Positions 32,946 to 44,185 of a stretch of 64,000 nucleotides of DNA are shown here, one piece after another. The DNA comes from Akanthomyces muscarius (lineage: Eukaryota > Ascomycota > Sordariomycetes > Hypocreales > Cordycipitaceae): positions 3,286,001 to 3,350,000 of the forward strand of contig NC_079246.1 in NCBI RefSeq assembly GCF_028009165.1. Reading direction: 5' to 3'. A model generated the notes under the pieces. The model saw only the letters and a list, made by a program, of their open reading frames with translations. It did not search any database and had not been told where the DNA came from. Every line of letters starts with the position of its first letter. The stretch's first letter is position 1. Made by a program: the position numbers and the translations under genes.

Positions 32946-35362
32946 TTAAAGCGTCACACAATCTTTTCTGTGAATCGTGTTAGATGGAGAAAATTATTGT
33001 AATCGTGACTTGAGCCGGTCAGTTAGCTGACTATTTAAACTCTGAAAGCTTGACTGGTGTTGGAGGCGGGACTGCCTGAATCGAATCCTGTCGATATTTC
33101 ATCCCTGCTTCCGGCTGTGCAATATTGTGTAATGTGACCAGAGCTTTGAAAACTCAATGCTACTGTTACTGTGATTTAATTACCAGCACGTAGGTGGTTG
33201 CAGCTTGTGTAGCTAGCGCATGGACCGTTCTACACTGCCTTGAGTATGTCGCAGAGCAATTGGGCACAAGTCCATTGGATGACAGCAGCACCAACGCTAC
33301 GCCTTGATCGGATAATTAACCGAGTGCGAACCCTGACATCACTGGCTGCCCATTTGTCCCCAGCTGCACCTAGCTGCGCCTCTTAGCTGACGTTAGCGAG
33401 GCCGTCGATGCATCGGAGGCGTCCAAATACAGACAAGTGTTCTATAGAGCACTGATTGCATTAACGATAAAATTAAACTAGTGGCTACCCTTGCCGTGCT
33501 GCCTATATTCCCGGACGTACCGTAGTGACCGTGCCCGAACTCCGTCGCCACTGTCCATCACCAACTACTACTACTGGCGACGGCGCACGCCGCCGATCCA
33601 CAAATAAGGCTGGCTTTTCCGCAGCAAAATATCAAAGAATAGCGAATTGATGCGATGCGATTAAGAGGCGAGGTCGGCCAATCCGGGGACATGATTTACC
33701 GGCGCCAAAGCTTGGCCGACGAAGACTACTACCCAATCCACGACAACTGTAGTAGAGTTGGAATGCAACCCCAGAGAGTCGGGAATACACTATTGGGGTA
33801 GTCCGCGAAATTGGCAGGCCCACTGCCAGCGGCGCAGTCAATAGAAGCATGCGGATGGAGTTTCGACATATAACGCAAAGGCGCTGGACGCGTGTCGTCT
33901 CAACTGCGCTTCGGCCGCCGCCGGCGCTTTTCGAGTCTAAGTCCGCTTCGGCCGCAAAACCTGATGAGCATTACCATAAGAAGTTAGCGTTGCGACGAAT
34001 GGTAGTTGCCTGATGGAAAAAACTCGGCGAATGAATTGTCATGTATGCTGAGAGTAGAGGATATTAAGGGGATATGGTGCTGGTACGCAGATCTTGTAAA
34101 AAGCTGTGCGCCCTCCTATGCTGCACACGAAGGTGCCAAGAATTAAAATAATTATACATGGCTTTCCGGTGCAAGTTAGACTTTTTTGTAGTTCTACCAA
34201 GTCACTACAGAGTGGAAAGGCGGCTCGGATCGCAGTATTGGTGAGCCGAACATGCTTCACTCTTATCGCGGGTCCTGGTCTGCCGCCGTCGCTGTTTACT
34301 TCCTGCCGAGAATTCTGAAAGTAGACTAATACTATTACTGTCAAAAAGATATCAACAGAAATACATATCCAGTTAGCTACTTAAGTGAGTGTGGCTTCAC
34401 GTCAGGATGATGAACTGGGCAGCGGGCTTGGCATGCCTCACGTCCTCACAGGGGTACGGATACTTGCTTATGTCCACAATAGGCAGACATCACTAGCATC
34501 ACACGAAAATTTGTCGTGGAGAGATTATACTGTACAAACATGGTTTGGCAGGCGCCATTACCGGGCGATGCTCCATCAGGTATGCTGCACGAGCAAAGAC
34601 CAGCGCGCGCACCATCGGGCAATTCTTCTTCTAGAATGACACCGTGTCATGGAATCTACATGGAGCTAATAAGTGCTGATTATACAGAAGACGAAGAATA
34701 GCCCGAACACCAAAGACCGAGTTCCTGCCTTCCATGTCGTATCCACCATCTTTCGAGGCTTTGTGCGCAACGCCCAGGTCCACAAGCATGCCTGGATTTT
34801 GAAATAGGGACTTCATAGAGCAATGGGCTTCAAAAGTACTATATAGAGACTGATGATCGTCGGACAGCTATACACAATTGTTGTCCGCTGTAGCTTTCGC
34901 AAAATGTGCGATTCGCCCCTCCTAGTGTCCGTGAGAAGTTGAAAGCAATAGTCGTCATAGCACACGAGAACACTGCCAAGAGGCTACGAATCAAGATGCT
35001 TCTAAACTCAAAAAGGCCTTAGCAAGTGGAATTGGGAAAAGCGATCGTCAGTCTGGTGGATCAACAAGTTGCCAGGGCGCAGTTACTACGAGAAACAGAA
35101 TACTTGGTGATCTACTTCAACTCACCAGAAACGTCATGACGAGAACTGATCAGCATATTCTTTCAGTATCTTACAATTAGCTTGTCCAGTCCGTAATGTA
35201 TAAAAGGCTCGACCCTACCCTCTAATACTTTGTACTCCCAGCCATCAACCGTTCCATGAACTTCCCCAGCACAAGTCTCTCACTTTACACACAAAAGTCA
35301 TTTTCTGCCCTCTACTTTTCATCCTTTTTTTACAACTTGAACAAAGTCTATCCCACTGTAAA
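32946..35362. other. 2.4-kb interval without a recognisable gene
   Basis: Only short, motif-free open frames. The element GCTTCGGCCGC occurs twice (about 33907 and 33949). A TATA element for the gene at 35363 lies at 35199-35206. No transposon or RNA gene seen. Confidence 0.5.
35199..35206 (+). promoter_or_regulatory. TATA box of the Cys-rich secreted protein
   Basis: TATAAAAG, a good consensus, 157-164 nt upstream of the ATG at 35363. Confidence 0.5.
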
Positions 35363-35776
35363 ATGAAGCTCTCCGCTGTTCTCCTTTCTTCCGTCGCCGC
35401 AGTCACCTCTGCCGCCCCCTCGCAGCTGACAGAGCGTGCTGGCGGAAGCGGCTGCGTCAAGCCTGGTGACGGCAAATGCGCACTCGTCGTTTTTGGCAGT
35501 CTGCCCGTCGGCGGTACCGGCTTTCAGCACGGCGCCAGTGTCTACGATAAGAACTGCAACGAGCTCGGCAAGTCGGGCTCCCACCCCGGCGCGTCCAACT
35601 TTCTCGTCAAGTCGAGCCTCAAGTACGACGTCAACGTCTATGTCCAGGGCGGTTTCGAGTCGACGGGTACGTTCTGGTACGCCGGAACAAAGTACAACAT
35701 CAACCACGACCACTGCGGGGACTGCGGATCCAGTCTCAGCGCAAACAAGTGCTGCTCCATGAGCTTCAAGTGCTGA
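35363..35776 (+). CDS. Cysteine-rich small secreted protein, family not recognised
   Basis: Single exon, 137 aa. Signal peptide MKLSAVLLSSVAAVTSAAPS, then a possible Kex2-like site near TERAGG. The mature domain (about 110 aa) has eight cysteines: GCV, KCA, KNC, HC, DC, KCC and the C-terminal FKC. It is glycine-rich with alternating hydrophobic stretches (CALVVFGS, YDVNVYVQGG), suggesting a compact beta fold stabilised by disulfides. This could be a defence or antagonism protein, a host-interaction effector, or a hydrophobic surface protein; I cannot decide from sequence. High GC and strong codon bias toward C-ending codons hint at high expression. Confidence 0.82.
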   Translation: MKLSAVLLSSVAAVTSAAPSQLTERAGGSGCVKPGDGKCALVVFGSLPVGGTGFQHGASVYDKNCNELGKSGSHPGASNFLVKSSLKYDVNVYVQGGFESTGTFWYAGTKYNINHDHCGDCGSSLSANKCCSMSFKC

Positions 35777-35977
35777 GTCTGGCTTGGGTGAAAAGGCCGA
35801 CCACACGGGATTGCGCTAATAGGCAAACGGCATCGGGGGTTTTGTACCCGGAAATAAGGCCAATGCTAGATAGGAGGTAGGTATTTCATTTTATGGATAT
35901 ATCGATGGAAGGTTTTAGAGGCTATTATGTAGACAAACAGATGTTATTGAAAAGGACGAATATTTTATGAAGTGCAT

Positions 35978-38431
35978 CTATGCTAGTCTATTGTCGGCAG
36001 ACAAAAGCTCAAACAAGGGACCAGACAGACTCTTGTCCACAGCCATGCTCTGCAAGTGCGCTAGCTTCGAGATGTTGCTCTGCTTGGATGTAACAACCTT
36101 CCAAACAGCATCTTTAACAGAAAACTCGACTTGTGCGTCTTGAATAAGCGCTTCAATCTCGTCCCGAGGCGACACAACGCTGAGCTGAGGTTCAGGTCCC
36201 AGCTCGACCCTGATCTCATCATCATATGATGTCTCCGCAATCTCAACCAGTAGACCACTTTTGAACAATCCATCTGAAGCTGAGCCAGAAGCGCCCTCCA
36301 CTCGGACAGAGGCACTCTTGTAGGGCGCGTTGTTGACAAAGACGTGAACATCTTCCGATCGAATATCACACACACCAGGGAAGCGAAAGGCCCACCTCTT
36401 GCCCCAGCCCTTGGTGGTGACTCTCCCAGCGGCTTGCTCGTACTGAACATGCATTTTACGATGTCCAAGAGCAAGGCTATCAGAGTCATCCACGTTTGTG
36501 ATACCGGCGACACCATCTCGGGGATCCTCCCAGATATCAAACTTTCCATCAGCACCCACCACAACGACGACTTCGAGGCTCTCTGGGTTCTTGCAGCCAT
36601 TTTTGGGTACCCGAGCGTGGTCGAACGGGACGACAGCGCCTTCTTTAGCTAGAACAGGGTAAGCGGAAAGAGGTCGGTACAGGTCGACAACGCGCCCAGA
36701 GCTGTAAACCCTGCCGGAGAAGATGTCGACGACACGGGCGCTGCTGTCGGGCAGCCAAGCTGTGACCTTGGCGAGATTCGTTTTGGGGTCAACTGGATCG
36801 ACAATCGGACAAACAATCAGCTCAGAGCCAAACTTGTACTGGTTCGAATACTGGTAGGCCTCATCGTCCTTGGGGTAGTCCCAGTACATGGGCTGAATGA
36901 GCGGCTGCGGGCTGAGGAGCGAATCGGCCACATTATGAGAGTAAATGTAGGGGATTAGCTTATGTCGCAGTTGCATCGCCGAGCGCATAGCCTCACGAGC
37001 TTCTCGGCGATACTTCCAGGGCTCCTTGCCCGACCACCTACTGTCGGAAGAGTGGAGGCGGAGCAACGGAGACCAGGCGCCCAACTGAACCCATCTCGCG
37101 GACAGCTCGTCATCGCGGTGGCCAAACATGTGACCGCCGATATCGTGGCTCCACCATCCATATCCGATGTTGGAGGCTGTTGCGGTAAATTCGGGCTGGA
37201 AGCGGAGCGAGTCCCAGGTGATGATGGTGTCGCCGGAGAAGCCCACGGGGTATCTGTGGCTGCCCGGGCCAGCGTATCGTGAGAAGATCAGAGGCTGGGT
37301 TTCCTTCGTGGTCTCTTCGTTATCGACATAGCCAAAGTGATTGAGCAGCCACAGAGGGTCGAGGCCGGGAACCTTGGAGTGCGGACCTTGCTGCCAATCA
37401 ATCCACCAGAAATCGCAACCCTGATCCTCCAGATTGCGGTGGAGAACTTGGTTGAAGGCGCGCATGAATTCAGGATCCGTCGGGTCGAAAAGGATGGGGG
37501 CCTTCTCAGAGGTATCGTGGCCCAATGCAGCGGCCATCTTATCGTAGGCTTCCTCATGGTGGTAGATGCCTTCGTGGGGATGATCATTGAGGGTCATGCG
37601 CAGGCCGCGTTTGTGCAGCGCGGCAGCGAAGCCGGCAGGGTCTGGAAATAGCTTCTTATTCCACGTGTAGCCGGTCCAACCGGCATGAGGGACCTCGTCG
37701 CCGTGGACCAGGTGCCAGTCCATGTCGAGCACTGCGACTGACAGCGGAATCTCCTCTTGCTGGAACCGGTCCATGAGGCCAATGTATTCCGATGCGGTAT
37801 ACGTATAGTAGCGACTGAACCAGCAGCCGAGGGAGTAGCGGGGCACGAGCGGCTGAGTACCGGAAACGGCGTAAAAAGCAGCCATCGCACCACGATAGTC
37901 GGGGCCGTAGCAGAACAGGTACCCGTCGATGCGATCGCCCTCACGACGAGGGCTCACAAAGCCATTGTCATCAAACAGCATGGAGTCGCTGTCATCAATG
38001 GTCGAGTAGCCTTGACGCGACAAGATGCCATCGCCCATGTCGCAACGTCCGTCGACACCGTCCAAGGTTCTAGCCGTGCCGCCGAGATTGTCCTGCTGCC
38101 CTTGTCCATAGCGCCAGTACGAACCCCACAGCGTCACCTTGCCGGCAATGCTGGCGCTGAGCCCATTTGTGCTGAATCGCTTCTTGTCATAGGAGAGATG
38201 AAACGTGGGGGAAATGATGTCAAGTTTATTGTCGGACTCGACGACACGGAACTTGGGGGTGGGCAATTTGCGATTGACGGCAAAGGTCGAGGCACGATCT
38301 TCGAAAACGCCGTCTTCTGCCCACTCGTAGCGCAAGACACTGTCGCCGAGGACGGTGAATCGCCATTGCGGCCCTTGGACAATCGCCTCCGGGGGCGCGA
38401 CCGGGTTGTAGTTTGCGCGAGTCGCTCTCAT
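35978..38431 (-). CDS. Glycoside hydrolase family 31 enzyme (alpha-glucosidase/alpha-xylosidase-like)
   Basis: Single exon; from the chosen ATG (38431, MRATRANYNPV) 817 aa. An upstream in-frame ATG at 38512 would add 27 unconserved residues. The GH31 barrel is marked by LGCWFSRYYTYT, VAVLDMDWH, the nucleophile region FWWIDWQQG and the acid/base region GFSGDT, followed by WSHDIGGHM and LGAWSPLLRLHSS. No signal peptide is seen, so it is probably intracellular. The DMDWH/WIDWQQG combination matches the CPE0426-like subgroup rather than classical secreted alpha-glucosidases; substrate specificity is therefore uncertain. It acts on alpha-linked glycosides with retention. Confidence 0.92.
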   Translation of the reverse strand: MRATRANYNPVAPPEAIVQGPQWRFTVLGDSVLRYEWAEDGVFEDRASTFAVNRKLPTPKFRVVESDNKLDIISPTFHLSYDKKRFSTNGLSASIAGKVTLWGSYWRYGQGQQDNLGGTARTLDGVDGRCDMGDGILSRQGYSTIDDSDSMLFDDNGFVSPRREGDRIDGYLFCYGPDYRGAMAAFYAVSGTQPLVPRYSLGCWFSRYYTYTASEYIGLMDRFQQEEIPLSVAVLDMDWHLVHGDEVPHAGWTGYTWNKKLFPDPAGFAAALHKRGLRMTLNDHPHEGIYHHEEAYDKMAAALGHDTSEKAPILFDPTDPEFMRAFNQVLHRNLEDQGCDFWWIDWQQGPHSKVPGLDPLWLLNHFGYVDNEETTKETQPLIFSRYAGPGSHRYPVGFSGDTIITWDSLRFQPEFTATASNIGYGWWSHDIGGHMFGHRDDELSARWVQLGAWSPLLRLHSSDSRWSGKEPWKYRREAREAMRSAMQLRHKLIPYIYSHNVADSLLSPQPLIQPMYWDYPKDDEAYQYSNQYKFGSELIVCPIVDPVDPKTNLAKVTAWLPDSSARVVDIFSGRVYSSGRVVDLYRPLSAYPVLAKEGAVVPFDHARVPKNGCKNPESLEVVVVVGADGKFDIWEDPRDGVAGITNVDDSDSLALGHRKMHVQYEQAAGRVTTKGWGKRWAFRFPGVCDIRSEDVHVFVNNAPYKSASVRVEGASGSASDGLFKSGLLVEIAETSYDDEIRVELGPEPQLSVVSPRDEIEALIQDAQVEFSVKDAVWKVVTSKQSNISKLAHLQSMAVDKSLSGPLFELLSADNRLA

Positions 38432-39735
38432 GATGAAGTTTATTTTACACTGCGAGGTTCCCGACTTTCGCGAGAGTTTAGGAGGAGGAATTGCAGGCAT
38501 CAATTGTGGCACGCACCGGAGCGGATGCTCTAATATACTTGGCCACCATGGCTGAACACATCTCGTCGGTCCGAGTAGCGCGACAACCCCGCTCTACGCT
38601 GGCAGAATGTACCCCGTACAGAGTCATAGATCAGCGCTCTGTGGTGGTGTCCAGGCAAGGGTAGCCGGTGATTGCTGGCCACTGTACAAGGAAAGAAGAA
38701 GAGGGAAAATAAAGGAAAAGAAAGTAAATAAGGGGAAGTGAGAGAAAATGGAAAGAATACGAGAAATAAGAAGATAAGGAAAGAAAAATAGGTAAAATAA
38801 ACAACAAGCTAATACTTTTATTGCCTTGAGTAGCGTCTTTTTATGTCACCCGTGGTGATAATGGTAGCGTTGTGGAAGATGTGGTTGGATTAGAGGTACC
38901 AGATAGCTCTCCACCTGGCAGGAATCTGTCACAGCTCGTCAATTATACCTGTCGCGGAGTGACTGCTTTGTTTTGGAGAACAAAAAACGACAAGAGGCTG
39001 GTCTGACTGGACCATGCTTTGCGGAGCTTCACCCGCGACAAGATTCATTAGCCCAGCTGGATCGTCTACGTAACGGTGGCGGTGGCGCCGGCGAAAGCTT
39101 CATTAGCTCATTGTCGGATCGAAGATTTAAGAGCGCCGTGTCTCGAGCAACTTACATCTACCCCTCACGACAACATCTATATTTCCTACCACCCATCGGC
39201 ATGTTTAAATTGCGCTATAGCCCCGTGAGGCTTTGATAGCTCGTCGATTTCTCTTTTCGGTCTGTTCCAGCGACAGCCCCAACTTCAACCCCGAACAAAT
39301 CCCCCGCATTAGCGCTATGCACCCCTAAATCTCGAGACGAGAACCTGGGCTTGCGATGCTTGCTTGCTGAGCTCTAGCGTTTGTCACAGACTCTCCTAAC
39401 AATCTGTCTAAAAGGAAGGAGCTTAAAGAATATTACACAAAGCCTAATTGCACAATAAAAGAATAAAAGAGAAGTCGAGGGCCGTTCAACTCGAAAATGG
39501 AATCACATTGGTTAACATGAGCTGCTGCGAGTGCCTTGACGCTAGGCCAGCTCTCAGCCTCTAGTTCTCCCGCTTTTGTTGTGACCAGTCTATATTCTCG
39601 TTGCTGCTCAAATTTCCGGTTCCATAAGATACTCTAATGGTAACCCGTCGTCCAATCTAGAAATGGGGAAGTATCCCCCGCCCCAAGCATACCCATCAAA
39701 GTATCTATCCATGACAGAACAGGCTTCGGATAGTG
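38432..39735. other. Intergenic region
   Basis: Upstream of the GH31 gene and downstream of the NLR gene. It contains a purine-rich tract (38687-38803). Short open frames, such as one at 38973-39236 on plus, show no motif. Confidence 0.5.
38687..38803 (+). repeat. Purine-rich low-complexity tract
   Basis: About 117 nt almost entirely A and G on the plus strand, with many GAAA/GGAAA units. It could form unusual DNA structure or be decayed microsatellite. Confidence 0.65.
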
Positions 39736-42700
39736 TCAGGATTTTGATTCGCGGCGAGAAAACCCGTCTGCCCAGGCGGGGCTGAGCCTTCTCTTCTTCT
39801 CCTCTTCAAGCCGAAACACCTTGCGCTGATAGTCATTAAAATGTTCTGCTTGCCATGAGGAGTAGCCAGCTTTATTTTCTTCGATTGCCCGGGCGGGCCT
39901 GGGCAATTCCTTGTCGTTGCTTCCAAGTTGCTTCCACCTAGCATGGTAGTTTTCAAGCGGCGTCAAGCTGGCTTGGTAGTCAGTTGCACGTAGTACTTGC
40001 TGTGGGAGCACCGGGTCCGCACTGTCAGCTGTAGCTTCTTCGTCTGCCAAGGCGCGCCTGAGAGTTCCATCTTGCTCTGCCCGGGCGAGCATGCGCCGTT
40101 TCAGGTTCTCCTGTTTGAGCAGCATTAACTGGATTTCATACTCATCAAGATTGACTCTTTCCAGTGGGAACTCTGGCTCCGCAGTGTCTGGCGCATCTGT
40201 AAACCGACTGCCATCGAACTCTTGATTTCGCGGTATTTTCGTTCGCGGTATTTTCGATTCACCATCCAAAGACAATATGCCCTCTCTAACGTCAGTAAGT
40301 TCCGCTCCATTTTGAGCAAAGTTATCCGGTCGGGGAAAAAGTGGATAGCGGCCGTTGTTCCAACCACCGACATTGGACGCATTTAAGGGTATGTTTGCAT
40401 TTGACATTTGGTCCTCTTGATTGCTTGGTAAGTGAGCGAGATTCTTCTCGCTGAGATTGTGGTGATCGTGAGGGGTAGCAGGAGCAACCTGCTGTTGCTG
40501 TTGTTGGAGAGCCATGTCGGTCGGGGAATTGATGACACGCTGGTGAGGCGGGATCCGCGGCGGCACCTGTTGCCTGCTGGAGGAGGCCATTTCGATTGGG
40601 TTGGGCTGTATGCCACTCTGAAGCTTGAGCAAGGTTCTTTCCTTTGCGAAGGGCGCTGATGCACTTAGAGCAATGCTATTGACACGTCGCAGCTTTCTTT
40701 TCTCTGCATGCTGCTGGTGGTGTTTCTTTCTATGCTTCTCCAGCAGGTAGAAAGAGCTGAATGATGGAAACTGGCACCCTTCTGCCTGGCAGTGGTAGTG
40801 TCTGCTATGTTCGAGCTCGTGAGCGGAGATATCGGCTTCAGTCTCAAAGCCAATCGAAGATCTGGGGCAGGAGGGCAAGCGACATGTGTATAGTAATGTT
40901 TGTGCTTGCGTCTTGAATAGCTCAAAGTCTTCTTTTGATACACCGAGAAAGTAGCCTTGGGTAAGCACCCAAAGAACAGCCTCCTGATATTGCTTGAGGA
41001 TGACGGCCACTCCGTCGTCATTCGAATTGACTTGGCATGGGCTGCTTGTCGCAATGTTACTGCTCGGATCAAGTACCTCGGTCTGCGATACTAGTGCAGC
41101 CTGCATGGCAGGGAGAATGGCAGGATGGCACTGCAAGTACTCTGCTCTTGCATCGGATACATGTAATCCTTTGTGCATTAGTTCGTTTTGAAATCCACTT
41201 TCCACTTGGACTTCACGAAGCTCGTGCGCCAGGCTATTGATGACATTTTCGAATTCTGCGTCCTGCTTGCCATTCTTGTAGCAGTCTTCAGCGTAGGAAA
41301 ACACATATTCAATCCAATGCTTCGACGAATAGTTCAAGAATGCAAAGACTCCGCGCACAGTGAGTAGGCGCGCTGATTGAGCATTGCTGTGTGGACCAAA
41401 CACCTTTGCCGCCGCCGACAAGCAGGTCAATGTCCCCAATGTGAGCTGTCGCTTGATTGAGTCTCTGTTGAGGGATAGTGGGCTCTCTGTATCTAGCAGA
41501 AAACTTCATATAACTGATTAATAAGGTTGCGGGCAAAGGTAGGATTGTCTAGCTTACTCTTTGACAGTAGCATGCAAATATGCGATGGTCTTGTCAGGTT
41601 TTTCTTCCAGCAAGGCGAAGCAGTCATGGAGAAAAAAGAAGGGCACAAGCCGATCGGCGTTTTCATCTCCGAGAGTAAAAGTGACGGCGGAAAGTAATTC
41701 CACCTTCTTCAGCGGAACAGCCGAGAAGCCAACCCACTGCAAAACGCATCTGACGCTTTCGATCGATGCAGGGCTGAGATGTGATAGAATGTTTGATACG
41801 ATTTTGTGATAACTATGGGTAAAAATGTGAGAAGAGGGAAATGAAGGGTTGGGGTGCCCACTTACAAGCCTTTCAATTCAGGCGGCAACTCGTGCAGAGC
41901 GTCTTTCAACTCTTCGCTTGTTCGGAAGAGCTGCTTCGTCAAATAATCGATGATGAGTCGCGCATACAAAAACATGCCTGGAATATTAGTGAGCCCTATC
42001 AATCAAATAGTCTTCGAAATCTCACCATCTGATTTGCCCGAGATTTCGCTTGCCAGCTGCGCCACTGCTTCCGAATCCAGCCCCAGTTGGCTGAGTCTTT
42101 CAGCGATCGGGGACAGCTGCAGACGTCGGCCGGTATAATGGCGGATAGATTCCTTGACACTGTTTGCTTCTTCTCCCAAAGTTACCAGAGACCTGTGCCG
42201 TGCGTTCTTCTTGGGAGGCTCGCGACGGCTCGTGAACAAAACTTTGCATGAGCCTGCCCCAACCGTCTTGTCTCGTGTGGTGATTGAGTCCAGCCAACCC
42301 ACACAGCGGGTCAAGTCGGCCAGCTCACAGATATCTATTCCGTCAATAATAATCCAAACACCTTTTACGTCCTTCTGCGACCCGGAAATGAGAGTAATTA
42401 GCTGCCCTGCAACACGTTCCAAAGCCGAGGCAGTCAGAGGCTTTCGATCAGTCCTTAGCACGTCGTGCATGTACGCTATAGCATCGTCGCTTTGCTCGGC
42501 TAGCTGCCGAATGACAGATTTCAAGATCTGATCATACTTCATCGAAGAATCGTAGAGGTCGTTGCAGAAATGTCGAACCACAATGTCGTTGTTGGCCGAG
42601 CGAAAGCGAGCTAGATGCGCTGCTATGACGCTCTTCCCCGTCCCAGCCGTGCCTTGGATCCATAGCGAGTAAGTTGTGCCAGTGATACTGAGCCAAGAGC

Positions 42701-43803
42701 TAATCTTTGCGTGCCGCAAAACCCAGTCGCAGGTAGACTCTCCGCCCGGAATAGCCCCAACTAGAGTCTCCCATATGGAGACTTGATCAGCTTCGTTGAC
42801 TTGGAGCCGTGCGACGATGTCTTGGTAATATTGCGCAATCTGCGCGTTCTCTTCGGAGCGGGCTTTTTCCAGACGGCTTTTGCTCTCTGTTTCCAGTTGC
42901 TTCAGCAGCCTTTGGGTATCTGCAATGTTTCTTGCGTTCGCTTCCTTGTCGATGAGCTCGGCATGTCGATCGAGGCTTTCCAAGATCGCATGGAACTGTC
43001 TTTCGAAACGACCCCAGATTGTTCGGAAAAAGGTTTTCCATCCTATATGAGTTAGTTAGTTGTGAAACGCTAATCCCAGGTGGAAGCTTCTACGGGTAGT
43101 GGAAGCTTGCTGGGCCACTTACCATTTGCAGTGACAAACTTGTATGCGCACCCGTGAAATTTGACGATGTCGCGATAGAATACAGCGACAATGTCCTGGA
43201 ATGCTGCATCATTGTCAAAAGTTCGTCGCAGACTCTCAAATCTTGTGAGCGACTGCCCAATCTTTGCGTAGGCTTTGATGAGTGTCTCGAAAGCATTAAT
43301 GCAGTCCGACCCGATCTGGCGGCGGTTAGCAAGAATGGAGGTGTACGTATCACAGCCACAGCCACAGCTACAATGATCTTGTGGGAGAAAGCAAAGGTGT
43401 ATATACTGCGGGAGAAAGGTGCAGAAGAAAGGCACAAGATAAGACAATACATGGTGAAGAGGAAGATATTGCAAGACAGGGCGTGCATTGGAGCGCTCAC
43501 CTTGAGGATGGTGACTATCGGTGCCCAGATCCAAGGCAAAAATGGTGTACCTTGACAAAGCGTATCAACGACCTTGCCGTAACACTCCAGCCCCTTTAGA
43601 AGCGGCTCTAGTCGACCCATGTTTCGGAGGAGTCCTCGGGCTCCCAGTTCATTCTCGAGAATTTGGCAGGTCTTCTGCACATCCTCAATGGTCGTTTCAC
43701 GGAAGCGGCTAGCATCAGGCACTGAGACAGCGCTCTCCAGCTCCTTGTATGCCCGCTGAATGGTCTCTCGCGCCTGCACTGATGTTCTGCTTGAGAGTGG
43801 CAT
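39736..43803 (-). CDS. NACHT NTPase (fungal NOD-like receptor) with C-terminal C2H2 zinc fingers
   Basis: Likely STAND-type signalling ATPase in non-self recognition or programmed death (family knowledge). Exons (minus) 43803-43501, 43315-43123, 43042-42026, 41977-41866, 41812-41558 and about 41482-39736. The N-terminal helical domain is a fungal NLR type (ELGARGLLRNMGRLEPLL, GTPFLPWIWAPI). NACHT: Walker A GTAGTGKS, Walker B-like VWIIIDGID, sensor KVLFTSRREP. The C-terminal part has two C2H2-type fingers (C-x4-C ... H-x4-H forms: CRLPSC...HELEH and CQAEGC...HRKKH), then a low-complexity tail with EYEIQLMLLKQEN, a motif typical of these proteins. About 1200 aa. The splice into the last exon is uncertain: only an unusual acceptor at 41483-41484 keeps the frame, so a small frameshift is possible. 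It is head-to-head with the SNF2 gene. Confidence 0.85.
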
Positions 43804-44185
43804 TCTGCTTTTCAAGATCAATGAGAGACTAAGAAGGTTCAGCAAAGTGCAGGATTGAGACCCAACGCCAGTGCTAGATAATAAAGAGCGGAGGCCTCAG
43901 CGAGCCAGGGCAAGGCAGACCTGGTTCGCCTGCATCATCTGGTAGGCGGTTAAACGCGCAGATTGCACAGCCTTGCGAAAATACTGTCACCGCCACTTAC
44001 AGGGGTAAGTGGCCGCCAAAGGCGGCCAGAGGTCGGAACGTCACTCAGCCGCTCAAGAAAAATAAAAATGCACACGCAACAGCCCGCTGCCCTTTTCCTT
44101 CAGATGTCACGCTTCACAACGAGGCCCCGTACTACAAAGTCAAGACATCGAGAAGAATATATTCAGTGCGATTTTCTGAGCGAGT
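43804..44185. promoter_or_regulatory. Shared (bidirectional) promoter of the NLR and SNF2 genes
   Basis: Only 382 nt separate the two divergent start codons. It contains two abutting inverted repeats (43993-44027). An upstream plus-strand frame (43963-44214) overlaps the SNF2 start in another frame and is not called. Confidence 0.6.
43993..44027. repeat. Two overlapping perfect inverted repeats in the shared promoter
   Basis: First: CCACTTAC (43993-44000), spacer AGGG, GTAAGTGG (44005-44012). Second: GGCCGCC (44011-44017), spacer AAA, GGCGGCC (44021-44027). The two palindromes share two bases. Could be operator sites for dimeric Zn2Cys6 regulators or form a cruciform. Confidence 0.7.

Noticed and set aside
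33061..33095. GAATCGAATCC resembling a tRNA T-arm
   Set aside because: No matching acceptor, D-arm or anticodon stem around it.
37757..38533. 258-codon plus-strand frame opposite the GH31 gene
   Set aside because: Antisense shadow of the conserved GH31 barrel.
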